From NCBI GenBank assembly GCA_937874455.1, contig CALNBE010000027.1, positions 1 through 7,429 on the forward strand: a stretch of 7,429 nucleotides of DNA, in the 5' to 3' direction. This document shows, piece after piece, positions 1-7,429 of the stretch. The translations under genes were made by a program, and so were the position numbers. The notes below the pieces were generated by a model. That model saw only the letters and a list, made by a program, of their open reading frames with translations, had not been told where the DNA came from and did no database searches. This stretch comes from an uncultured Opitutia bacterium (GTDB lineage: Bacteria; Verrucomicrobiota; Verrucomicrobiia; Opitutales; UBA953). Position 1 is the stretch's first letter. Each line of letters starts with the position of its first letter.

Positions 1-2
1 CT

Positions 3-56
3 CGCACCAACCAGAACGAAACTTGTGCCTCGATCGGGGCGACGTTCAGCTTCTAA
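3..56 (+). CDS. C-terminal end of a protein, probably an outer-membrane beta-barrel (5' part outside window)
   Basis: One plus-strand frame is open from the left edge and ends at TAA (54-56). It gives 17 residues, ending in SIGATFSF. Alternating small/polar and hydrophobic residues with a terminal Phe are the known signature of the last strand of outer-membrane beta-barrel proteins, which the BAM complex recognises. A good intrinsic terminator begins 34 nt after the stop, which supports a real gene ending here. Two other plus frames are also open to the edge but run into the terminator hairpin or beyond it, so they are less likely. With only 17 residues visible, neither family nor substrate can be named. 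Confidence 0.45.
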   Translation, partial: RTNQNETCASIGATFSF

Positions 57-90
57 ATTCGCAAAGGGAAATTTTTCCTCCAAAGAAAAT

Positions 91-116
91 CCCGTCGCGT
101 AATTGCGGCGGGTTTT
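91..116 (+). terminator. Rho-independent terminator, probably bidirectional
   Basis: An 8-bp stem pairs 91-98 (CCCGTCGC) with 105-112 (GCGGCGGG), with one T-G wobble and the 6-nt loop GTAATT. TTTT follows at 113-116, then a pyrimidine-rich tail. It lies 34 nt beyond the stop of the gene entering from the left. On the minus strand the same stem is followed by ATTTTCTTT, so it may also stop read-through from the minus-strand operon ending at 245. Confidence 0.7.
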
Positions 117-179
117 CCTTTGCTTAGCCGGGGTTCCGTTGAACTTTAACCATTTTTATCGGCGTTCGAAGTGGAGGGA

Positions 180-199
180 CACAGGCAGGAATGCCTGTG
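180..199. repeat. REP-like perfect hairpin with GGAA (GNRA) tetraloop
   Basis: The 8-nt arm CACAGGCA (180-187) pairs perfectly with TGCCTGTG (192-199) around the loop GGAA (188-191). It sits between convergent transcription units, 45 nt past the stop of the HAD gene. There is no U-tract on either strand, so it is not a canonical terminator, but it could protect mRNA 3' ends. From memory, similar 'GGCACAGGCATTCCTGCCTGTG'-type units recur in intergenic DNA of Verrucomicrobiota and related phyla. That recollection cannot be tested here. Confidence 0.6.
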
Positions 200-244
200 C
201 CACACTGATGTGCGGACTTGGGGTGCGCGGACAATTTCCTTTGC

Positions 245-913
245 TCAGGCGGCGAGCAAGTCGCGCAGGGTTTGCGGCGTGACCTCGGTGAGTCGGTGCA
301 CGACGCGCGAGGCGGCGGTCTGGTGCAATGCCTCCGCCGGATTGGTGGTGGCGACGGCGATGACCTTGAAGCCGCCCGCGACGCCCGCCTCGATGCCGGC
401 AAAGGCATCTTCGAAAACCACTCCGGCTCCCGGTGCGCAGCCGACACTGGCGGCGGCTTGGAGGAAAACGTCGGGTGCGGGTTTGCCGCGTTTCACATTT
501 TCGCTGGTCACAATGCCGCTGAAAAACGCCTCCAGTCCGAGCAGCCGCATCGCCAGATCGATGTTGGCGCGATGTGTGGAGGAGCCGACGGCGCAGGGAA
601 TTTTCTCCGCGTTCAGCGCGGCAAGCAATTCGCGCACCCCCGGCAGCGGCTCCAGCTCGGAGGCGGCGACAATGTCGCGGTAGAGCTGCTCCTTCCGGTT
701 GGCCAGCCGGACGATTTCCTCCGCATTTTCCTCTGCGGCCCACCGTAGGATTTGCGGGATGATGAATTCGTTTTTCCGGCCGAAGCCCTTTTTGAAATGT
801 CCCTCGGGCAGCGGCAAATTTTCCTCCGCGGCGAGGATCTCCCAACTGCGCTCGTGGGCGGCGGAGGAATCGACGATCACTCCGTCCCAGTCGAAAATCG
901 CGGCAAATTTCAT
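245..913 (-). CDS. HAD-superfamily subfamily IA phosphatase (beta-phosphoglucomutase/phosphoglycolate phosphatase-like)
   Basis: A 222-residue cytosolic protein of usual length for HAD-IA phosphatases. All four HAD motifs are visible: motif I DWDGV (nucleophile D8, general acid D10), motif II in the sequence VGSSTHR (about S111), motif III Lys in RGKPAPDVF (K144), and motif IV FEDAFAGIEAG (E168, D169) for Mg2+ binding. Residues about 15-85 form the helical C1-type cap. The family hydrolyses or isomerises small phosphorylated sugars and acids; the substrate cannot be read from sequence. The ATG overlaps the TGA of the upstream VOC gene as ATGA, so translation is probably coupled. It is the last gene of the cluster that starts with rnr. 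The nearby GlcD-type oxidase makes phosphoglycolate phosphatase one possible role, but FDWDGV with this cap also fits beta-phosphoglucomutase-like or general sugar-phosphate phosphatases. No Shine-Dalgarno sequence is visible. Confidence 0.9.
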   Translation of the reverse strand: MKFAAIFDWDGVIVDSSAAHERSWEILAAEENLPLPEGHFKKGFGRKNEFIIPQILRWAAEENAEEIVRLANRKEQLYRDIVAASELEPLPGVRELLAALNAEKIPCAVGSSTHRANIDLAMRLLGLEAFFSGIVTSENVKRGKPAPDVFLQAAASVGCAPGAGVVFEDAFAGIEAGVAGGFKVIAVATTNPAEALHQTAASRVVHRLTEVTPQTLRDLLAA

Positions 914-1314
914 TGCGCGGCAGCGGCTTTGACAAGCGGTGCGGCGCGCTGGGCGAGCTGCACCGGAACTCCCCAGGGATCGCGCAACATGGCCAGCGTG
1001 TCGCCGGACGGCGTGGTGGCGGGCGCGTCCACGGGTGTGGCTCCGGCGGCGACCAGGCGGTCGAAGTCGGAGTGAATTTCCTTGGCGAGAAATGCCACGT
1101 GCAGCACGAGCGGATTGAGGTTCGGGTAGTCGGGCATTGCCGCCGCCGGGTTGTTGTAAAGTTCGAGCACCGTTCTGCCTCGGCAGTCGGCGAGGAAGCG
1201 GGCTTGGGCCGGGCCGGAGGAGGCGCGGGCGACAGTCATGCCGAATTGCGCGGCGTACCACGCGGCGGCGGCGACAGGATCGGGGTGCTGGAAGGCGACG
1301 TGTTCGATGATCAT
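910..1314 (-). CDS. VOC-superfamily (glyoxalase/bleomycin-resistance-like) protein
   Basis: A 134-residue protein with the paired beta-alpha-beta-beta-beta modules of the vicinal oxygen chelate fold. It opens with IEHVAFQHPDP, and its second module begins at LHVAFLAKEI. The four expected metal positions are occupied: H5, E51 (VLELY), H72 and Q119 (GVPVQL), so it is probably a metalloenzyme rather than a degenerate binding protein. Known members include glyoxalase I, epimerases, ring-cleavage dioxygenases and resistance proteins, and the short sequence does not tell them apart. The RDPWGVPVQL ending is common in VOC proteins of unassigned function. It starts 15 nt after the GlcD-type gene and overlaps the HAD gene by 4 nt. 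The start region lacks a Shine-Dalgarno sequence. The C-terminus is Ala-rich (KAAAAQ). Family assignment is firm; the reaction is unknown. Confidence 0.88.
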   Translation of the reverse strand: MIIEHVAFQHPDPVAAAAWYAAQFGMTVARASSGPAQARFLADCRGRTVLELYNNPAAAMPDYPNLNPLVLHVAFLAKEIHSDFDRLVAAGATPVDAPATTPSGDTLAMLRDPWGVPVQLAQRAAPLVKAAAAQ

Positions 1315-1329
1315 GGCAAAGGAAATTTT

Positions 1330-2790
<1,461 letters not shown>

Positions 2791-2793
2791 TGT

Positions 2794-5160
2794 TTAGCGG
2801 CGGCGCTTTTTGCCGGTGCGGATGATTTTTCCTTCGCGGAGCGGACTGCGCGGAGGAATTTTCTTTGCGCCAGGCTGCGGGCCCTCCTTGTCGGGCAGGA
2901 TGCGAAAATCGACCTGGCGCTTGAAGCGATCCACGCGATCGACGTTCACGAAGACGTGCTGTCCGAGGGAATAGGCGCGCTTGGTTTTGCGGCCCACCAC
3001 GGCGGTGCCTGCGCCGTTGATGTGGTAGAGGTCGTCGGTAAGCGTGGAGATGTGGACCAGCCCGTAGGCCTGGGAGTCGGTGAGTTCGACGTAAACCCCG
3101 TGGTTGCGAACCTCGGTGATAATGGCCTCGAAGGAAGTTTTTCTGGGCTTCTCCAGCTCGCGCTCGAAAAGTTCGAGCAGCTTGATTTTCACTGTTTCGC
3201 GCTCGGCATCGACGCTGTTTCTTTCGGTGCGGGAAATGTGCTGGGATATCTGTTCCAGTTCGTTGGGGGAGTAGGTCGGAAGCTTGCGGGCGGACGCGGA
3301 GGGATCGTTGATCCTTTGCAGATAGCGGTCGAGGATGCGGTGTTCGACCAAGTCGGCGTAACGGCGGATGGGCGAGGGAAAGTGCGAGTAGTATTTTTTG
3401 GCGAGCCCGTAGTGTCCGTCGGCGGTGGCGCGGTAACAGGCCTGGCGCATGCTGCGAAGGAAGGCGATCTGGAGCGGATAGCTGTCGGGAGTAGTTTTGA
3501 GTTTGGCGAGCAGCTTGATGACCTCGGGGCGCTTGGTGAGGTCGCCGGTTTTGATGCCGGCGGCGAGCAGTTGCTGGCGCAGGTCGCCGAGTTTTTCGGC
3601 ATCGGGCTCGTCGTGAACGCGGGCGATGTTGGGGAGTCGGGCCTGATGGAGCAGGCGGGCGATCGCCTCATTGGCGGTGAGCATGTATTCCTCGATGAGC
3701 TGGTGGCTCTCGTCGCTCTCGCTTTTGACGACGCGGTCGGCGTAGCCTTCGGCGTCGCAGTAGATTTTTATCTCCGGGGTTTCGATGTCGAGTGCGCCGT
3801 CGGCCATGCGCTTTTTGCGCAGTTGGGCGGCGATTTTCCAGAGGGTGCGCACTGCCTTTTGAATTTCTCCGAGTTCCTGATCGGAAAGTTCGGCGAGGGC
3901 GCGTCCCGGGTAGCCGGTCTGGTGGGGTGGCGGCGCGGGCAAGGCGCGGATCTGGGTGAGATCGTCGGTGTGGAGGAAGGCGAGCGCCTGTTTGTAGGTG
4001 AGCCGTTTGCGCGAGCGGATGACGGTGTTGGCGAAATGCGATTGGAGAATTTTGCCGCTTTTGTCGAAGGTGACGATGGCGCTTTTGGTCAGGCGATCCT
4101 CGGCTTCGATCAGACTGCACAGACCGCTGGAAAGCGCATGCGGGAGCATGGGGATGACCGTGCCGACGAGGTAGGTGGAGTTGCCGCGTTCGCGGGCCTC
4201 CTTGTCGAGCGGGCTGCCGGGCCGGACGTAGTGGGAGACGTCGGCGATGTGGATGCCGACGCGGAAATTTCCGTTGTCGAGGTATTCGAGGGAGATGGCG
4301 TCGTCGAAATCCTTGGCGTCATCTGGGTCGATGGTGAGGGTGAAAATTTTGCGAAAATCGGCGCGGCCCCGGATGTCCCTCGGATCGACTTTTGGGGGGA
4401 TGGATTCGGCTTCCTGGGTGACGGCGGGAGGAAATTCGGGGGAAAGTTTGTATTTGAAAAGGACGGCCTTGTATTCGGCCATGGGGGTGTGGGTTTTGCC
4501 GAGTACTTCGATGATCTCGCCAACCGGGCTAAGGTGGCGCTGTTTCCATTCGACGATTTTGACGATAACCTTGTCGTCCTCCTGGGGGGTGGGGCGGATG
4601 TCGGTTTTCTCCGGGGCTTGCACGATGATGTCGCGGCTGATGCGCGGATCGTCGGGAACGATGTACCAGTAAAGCCGGGTTTTTTTCAGGGTGCCGGGCA
4701 GTGATTCAAAGGCGCGGTCGAGGATGCGGAGCACGCGTCCGCTTTTCCAGTTGTCGCTAGGGGGGCGGTTGGCGCGGCGGTCCTTGGTGCGGACATCGCG
4801 GGAGAAGTCCTCGTAGATGCGCACCAGCACCTTGTCACCGTGCAGGGCGATGCCGGTATCCTCTGCGCGGATATGGATGAGCGCGGGGTGTGGGTTTTGC
4901 GGGGTGGAATCAGGGAGAAGTTTGGCTGCGCCGCTTTGGCGGAAGAGAATGGTGCCGCTGACGAGGTCGGCATCGGAGGGCAGGCAGAAGCAGTTTTTTT
5001 TGACTTTGGCGACGGCACCGGAGGAAACGAGTCGCGGCAGGGCTTTGCGGACGAACCGGGCGGCGGATTTTCCTCCGAGTTGCTGGCCGATTTCGTTAAT
5101 CGTCAAAGGCGTGTAGCCCGGCTGGCTCATCAGGGAAAGGATTTGGTCTTCAATCGGCAT
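2794..5160 (-). CDS. rnr: Ribonuclease R (RNB-family 3'-5' exoribonuclease)
   Basis: A 788-residue protein, close to the usual RNase R length. Domain order: N-terminal winged-helix (about 5-60), cold-shock/OB region (about 66-220), RNB catalytic domain (about 262-610), S1 domain (about 675-755, with GVYVEL and GLVHIS), and a basic tail ending GKKRRR. The RNB signature IDPDDAKDFDDA carries the four metal-binding Asp (D278, D284, D286, D287); HIADVSHYV (304-312) and YSHFPSPIRRYADL (591-604) are also present. The helix and basic tail set it apart from RNase II. The enzyme degrades structured RNA hydrolytically from the 3' end and acts in rRNA and tmRNA quality control. It is the first gene of the minus-strand cluster. 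Two runs of A (8 and 7) lie early in the reading frame. A Pro/Gly-rich stretch at about 407-420 may be a loop insertion. No Shine-Dalgarno sequence precedes the ATG; the upstream DNA is C-rich, and no earlier in-frame start is better. Confidence 0.97.
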   Translation of the reverse strand: MPIEDQILSLMSQPGYTPLTINEIGQQLGGKSAARFVRKALPRLVSSGAVAKVKKNCFCLPSDADLVSGTILFRQSGAAKLLPDSTPQNPHPALIHIRAEDTGIALHGDKVLVRIYEDFSRDVRTKDRRANRPPSDNWKSGRVLRILDRAFESLPGTLKKTRLYWYIVPDDPRISRDIIVQAPEKTDIRPTPQEDDKVIVKIVEWKQRHLSPVGEIIEVLGKTHTPMAEYKAVLFKYKLSPEFPPAVTQEAESIPPKVDPRDIRGRADFRKIFTLTIDPDDAKDFDDAISLEYLDNGNFRVGIHIADVSHYVRPGSPLDKEARERGNSTYLVGTVIPMLPHALSSGLCSLIEAEDRLTKSAIVTFDKSGKILQSHFANTVIRSRKRLTYKQALAFLHTDDLTQIRALPAPPPHQTGYPGRALAELSDQELGEIQKAVRTLWKIAAQLRKKRMADGALDIETPEIKIYCDAEGYADRVVKSESDESHQLIEEYMLTANEAIARLLHQARLPNIARVHDEPDAEKLGDLRQQLLAAGIKTGDLTKRPEVIKLLAKLKTTPDSYPLQIAFLRSMRQACYRATADGHYGLAKKYYSHFPSPIRRYADLVEHRILDRYLQRINDPSASARKLPTYSPNELEQISQHISRTERNSVDAERETVKIKLLELFERELEKPRKTSFEAIITEVRNHGVYVELTDSQAYGLVHISTLTDDLYHINGAGTAVVGRKTKRAYSLGQHVFVNVDRVDRFKRQVDFRILPDKEGPQPGAKKIPPRSPLREGKIIRTGKKRRR

Positions 5161-5222
5161 GGTGTTTTGCGACGGGGGGATTTTGAGGACAAAAACATAA
5201 CAGAAGCAGGGTGCAGACCAAT

Positions 5223-5228
5223 GTTATA
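5223..5228 (-). promoter_or_regulatory. Candidate -10 element for the rnr operon
   Basis: On the minus strand, TATAAC reads from 5228 to 5223 in an AT-rich stretch, 62 nt before the rnr ATG. It matches the sigma-70-type consensus at five of six positions. No convincing TTGACA-like element lies 16-18 nt upstream (a TTTACT occurs farther up). It is suggested mainly because this is the only AT-rich region ahead of the cluster. Confidence 0.25.
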
Positions 5229-5311
5229 TTTTGAGGAAATACAGATATTGTGAAATTGTTTTTAAGTAAAATCTCTCGAAAGATTTGAATTAGAGAAAAA
5301 TTGGGTAGTTT

Positions 5312-5330
5312 CGAAGCGCGTCGCGCTTCG
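5312..5330. promoter_or_regulatory. Perfect 19-bp odd palindrome, possible operator or structured leader
   Basis: CGAAGCGCG (5312-5320) and CGCGCTTCG (5322-5330) are exact reverse complements around T5321. The site lies between the divergent rnr and PEP-CTERM-like genes, 41 nt before the ATG of the latter. It is a G+C-rich island in AT-rich DNA. Neither side has a U-tract, so it does not look like a terminator. It could be a dimeric regulator site, or a hairpin with a 7-bp stem and 5-nt loop in the leader RNA. Confidence 0.4.
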
Positions 5331-5370
5331 GTTGCCCGACGTTTTCGTCAACCTCGAATCTTATATCGTG

Positions 5371-6219
5371 ATGCTTTTTTCTGACAAGTTGCGTGCAGGT
5401 GTGGGAGTGCTGGGAATCTTGGCTACCGGAACGGTGCATGCCGATTTTCTGGTGGTGGAGAATTTTGAAAACGGAACCGTTGGTTCCTCGGTGAGCACTC
5501 TGGGGTGGAGCGGCACTACCAACGGGTTGCCCTATGCCACGGTGGCCGAATATCCTGTCGCTGGGGAAAATCAGGTGCTGCAGTTGACCGGAACGACGCA
5601 GAACAACGGGGTTTATTTGAATTTGAGTGCCTCGCAGCTAATCGCCTCGGGGGCGACAGGAACATTGTTTTTCCGGGTTTTGTTCTCCAGTGACGAGAAC
5701 TATAATGTGAACATTGGGTTTGGAAACACGGATGACCCGTACAACTCGGTGCAGGGGAATTTTCGCTTTCGTGCGGCGGATGCGGAAACCTGGACGGTAA
5801 GCCATGGCACAAATCCTGCGGTGAATGCAACCAGTCCGGCCACACGGGATGTGGATGTTTGGTACAGTGTTTGGGTGGTGGTGAACCCGGAAGGCGGGGC
5901 AAACAAGTGGGAAGCCTATGTGCAGGCGGAAGGAGGTTCGCAAACCCAGGTGGTGACAGGGGCGTCCAACGCTTTGTTTACCTTCAAAGATGGCAACGGG
6001 GTGGATGCGGCGACGGACCGGCTGGTGATTTACTTTGGCACAACAAGCGGCGTGGCGCTGGGAGGGGCGAGTCCAGTATTTCTCGACGATATTTACATTG
6101 ACCCCGCGGGGAAAAATCTGGCGAGCCCGATTCCGGAGGCTTCCACTTGGCTGTGGATGGTCTGCGGGGGATTGGCGGCAGGCTGGATCGCGCGTCGTCG
6201 GGAGGGTGTCCGCCGCTAG
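5371..6219 (+). CDS. Exported beta-sandwich protein with PEP-CTERM-like sorting tail
   Basis: A 282-residue secreted protein. Signal peptide: n-region MLFSDKLR, hydrophobic core to about residue 21, likely cleavage after VHA (24|25). Residues 25-250 are rich in Gly, Asn, Thr and aromatics, with a DxLVVENFENG start and a VFLDDIYID ending (about 236-244). This pattern is typical of concanavalin-A/LamG-like jelly-roll domains in verrucomicrobial exported proteins. The C-terminus is the tripartite sorting signal: PEA (255-257) in place of PEP, a hydrophobic segment (about 259-274), then ARRREGVRR. PEP-CTERM proteins are known to be processed by exosortase and are linked to extracellular polysaccharide or the cell surface; no exosortase gene is in this window. 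The ATG at 5371 was chosen over TTG 5332 and GTG 5368 because it places the signal peptide correctly. It is a single gene, convergent with and touching the next gene. Ligand unknown. Confidence 0.85.
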   Translation: MLFSDKLRAGVGVLGILATGTVHADFLVVENFENGTVGSSVSTLGWSGTTNGLPYATVAEYPVAGENQVLQLTGTTQNNGVYLNLSASQLIASGATGTLFFRVLFSSDENYNVNIGFGNTDDPYNSVQGNFRFRAADAETWTVSHGTNPAVNATSPATRDVDVWYSVWVVVNPEGGANKWEAYVQAEGGSQTQVVTGASNALFTFKDGNGVDAATDRLVIYFGTTSGVALGGASPVFLDDIYIDPAGKNLASPIPEASTWLWMVCGGLAAGWIARRREGVRR

Positions 6220-6953
6220 CTGACGGGCAAAAACTGGCTTATTTCGGGAAGAAGAATGCGGCGGGATCCCGAGGCGGTGCGTTCAAAATAAGGATCAGGC
6301 TTGGCAACGAGGTCGAACGGCTCGTCGGGAAGATTGTCCTCGTCGAACTCCATGTCGTCGAGGGCATCGGTTTCGTCGAAAATCATCGAGAGCCGGCGTG
6401 GTTCGGGAAGAAGTACCCGGGCAGGGTTGTCTACCCGTCCCTGTTTCACTAGCTCAAAGAGGCAGGGATAGCAGGCCTCCTTGTAGCCGTTGAGGAAGTC
6501 GCGTATCCAAGAGTTGGGGACGCTGTCGCGCTGGCCGAGCAGGGCGACGTCGGAGAAATGAATGCAGGCCTTGAACCAGTCGGCCAGTGCGGGGTGATCG
6601 GCCAGCAGCCGGCAATGCACCACGGTGAGCACGCGGGCGACTTCCCAGCCAAGATTCCGTAACAGGGCCGCGAGAATTTCCATTTGGTCGACGGGGTTTG
6701 CGCGACCGTCGGTCAAAATGAACACGGTTTCCGGGGCAGTTTCTGGTTCGGCAACGGAAAGGGTGCCGTCGGTGATGCCCCAAGGGAGCACTTCGGTTTC
6801 GGGGGAGAGCAAATCTGCCCAATCTGCGGGGGGGATTCTGGATGGTGTGTAGATGCGGATGGATTCGGGCTCGCCAATCGAGTCGGCTAGGTCGGCCAAG
6901 ATTTTCCTTCGGCCAGATTCCGCAGCGCCGAGCATGATGTAGGCCGTGGTCAT
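6216..6953 (-). CDS. Uncharacterised protein resembling a degenerate G3E (CobW-like) P-loop GTPase
   Basis: A 245-residue cytosolic protein with no confident family match. The N-terminus TTAYIMLGAAESGRRKI has the position and spacing of a Walker A loop (GxxxxGK[S/T]), but the Lys and Ser/Thr are R15 and R16. Further on, VFILTDGRANP (77-87) lines up with the IIETSGLADP strand of CobW/YjiA/UreG-type G3E GTPases, RVLTVVHCRLL (107-117) with VVTVVDA, and FSDVALLGQRD (133-143) with FADxILLNKTD, where NKxD has become GQRD. No CxCC metal motif is seen. Residues 191-214 are strongly acidic (12 Asp/Glu), flanked by ARVLLPEP (178-185) and RRILLPEI (231-238). The start is the ATG overlapping the aroC TGA (ATGA), so it is translationally coupled to chorismate synthase. 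An upstream extension to 7070 was rejected because it reads basic shadow sequence of aroC. Its stop shares CTAG with the convergent gene. The G3E kinship is inferred by eye. Confidence 0.7.
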   Translation of the reverse strand: MTTAYIMLGAAESGRRKILADLADSIGEPESIRIYTPSRIPPADWADLLSPETEVLPWGITDGTLSVAEPETAPETVFILTDGRANPVDQMEILAALLRNLGWEVARVLTVVHCRLLADHPALADWFKACIHFSDVALLGQRDSVPNSWIRDFLNGYKEACYPCLFELVKQGRVDNPARVLLPEPRRLSMIFDETDALDDMEFDEDNLPDEPFDLVAKPDPYFERTASGSRRILLPEISQFLPVS

Positions 6954-7429
6954 GCGGCGGAGGGTTCGGGTTGCAGGAGATGGTTTTGGGCGTGATCGCG
7001 CATCCAATGGTCGAGCAGCACGAGCGCAGTCATGGCTTCGACGATGGGGACGGCTCGTGGCAATACGCAAGGATCGTGTCGTCCCCGTCCGGTTAGCTCG
7101 GTGTTGTTCCCCTGAATGTCTACCGTTTGTTGCGGCTGCATCACGGTGGCGGTGGGTTTGAACGCGACGCGGAAGTAAATTTCCTCACCGTTGCTGATAC
7201 CGCCCTGCACGCCGCCGGAGCGGTTGGTGGTGGTGCGGATTTTTCCTTCGCGATTTTCGTAGACGTCGTTGTGGGCGGTGCCGGTGAGCAGGGTGCTGGA
7301 AAAACCGCTGCCGATTTCAAAGCCCTTGGTGGCAGGCAGTGAGAGCATGGCTTTGGCGAGGTCGGCTTCCAGTCGGTCGAACACGGGCTCGCCGAGCTTG
7401 TAGCCGACGTACTCCAGTGCGGCATTGCC
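6950..7429 (-). CDS. aroC: Chorismate synthase, C-terminal part (5' end outside window)
   Basis: The frame is open from the right edge to TGA at 6950-6952, giving the last 159 residues. Full-length enzymes have about 350-390 residues, so more than half is missing. Recognition rests on GEPVFDRLEADLAKAM (13-28 of the fragment), NRSGGVQGGISNGEEIYFRVAFKPTAT (69-95) and the signature GRHDPCVLPRAVPIVEAM (116-133). The enzyme converts 5-enolpyruvylshikimate-3-phosphate to chorismate using reduced FMN, the last step of the shikimate pathway, and works as a cytosolic tetramer. The GRHDPC region and the NRSGG loop belong to the conserved FMN/substrate-binding core. The downstream 245-aa gene begins within its stop codon (ATGA), so the two are probably co-translated. 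No break or frameshift is seen in this part. Confidence 0.97.
   Translation of the reverse strand, partial: GNAALEYVGYKLGEPVFDRLEADLAKAMLSLPATKGFEIGSGFSSTLLTGTAHNDVYENREGKIRTTTNRSGGVQGGISNGEEIYFRVAFKPTATVMQPQQTVDIQGNNTELTGRGRHDPCVLPRAVPIVEAMTALVLLDHWMRDHAQNHLLQPEPSAA

Noticed and set aside
180..199. The hairpin as the intrinsic terminator of the minus-strand operon
   Set aside because: There is no T-rich tract after the stem on the minus strand; the hairpin at 91-112 fits better.
5332..5370. TTG start for the PEP-CTERM-like gene
   Set aside because: It would add 13 charged or polar residues before the signal peptide and would begin directly after the palindrome.
6262..6271. CGGGATCCCG palindrome as a regulatory site
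   Set aside because: It is inside the G3E-like coding region, is short, and encodes ordinary residues.
6954..7070. N-terminal extension of the G3E-like protein by 39 residues
   Set aside because: It is Arg-rich shadow sequence inside aroC, and the ATGA overlap gives a natural start at 6953.

Overview
The window looks like a piece of a chromosome from a Verrucomicrobiota-type bacterium. The assignment rests on four things seen together: moderately high G+C, an exported beta-sandwich protein with a PEP-CTERM-like C-terminal anchor, no Shine-Dalgarno-like sequence in front of any of six recognisable starts, and a REP-like hairpin of a kind I recall from such genomes. No rRNA, tRNA, CRISPR array, transposase or phage gene was seen. 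Most of the content is housekeeping or metabolic.

Left edge (1-244): the last 17 codons of a plus-strand gene that probably encodes an outer-membrane beta-barrel protein (ends in Phe), then a rho-independent terminator (91-116) and a GNRA-loop hairpin repeat (180-199).

Centre (245-5160): a minus-strand cluster read right to left: RNase R (rnr), a GlcD/D-lactate-dehydrogenase-type FAD oxidase, a VOC (glyoxalase-like) protein and a HAD-IA phosphatase. Spacings are 3 nt, 15 nt and a 4-nt ATGA overlap, so this is very probably one transcript. The last three could serve 2-hydroxyacid metabolism (phosphoglycolate or methylglyoxal salvage), but that is inference.

5161-5370: a divergent AT-rich intergenic region with a perfect 19-bp odd palindrome at 5312-5330 and a weak candidate rnr promoter.

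Right (5371-7429): a plus-strand PEP-CTERM-like exported protein runs convergently into a minus-strand pair, chorismate synthase (aroC, C-terminal part only) followed by a 245-aa protein. The convergent stop codons share the palindrome CTAG. The aroC and 245-aa genes overlap by ATGA. The 245-aa protein is the most unusual item: it reads like a G3E (CobW-type) P-loop GTPase whose Walker A Lys, Ser/Thr, switch-II-like ETSG and NKxD positions have all been replaced, followed by an acidic tail between two copies of an LLPE motif. It may be a pseudo-GTPase.
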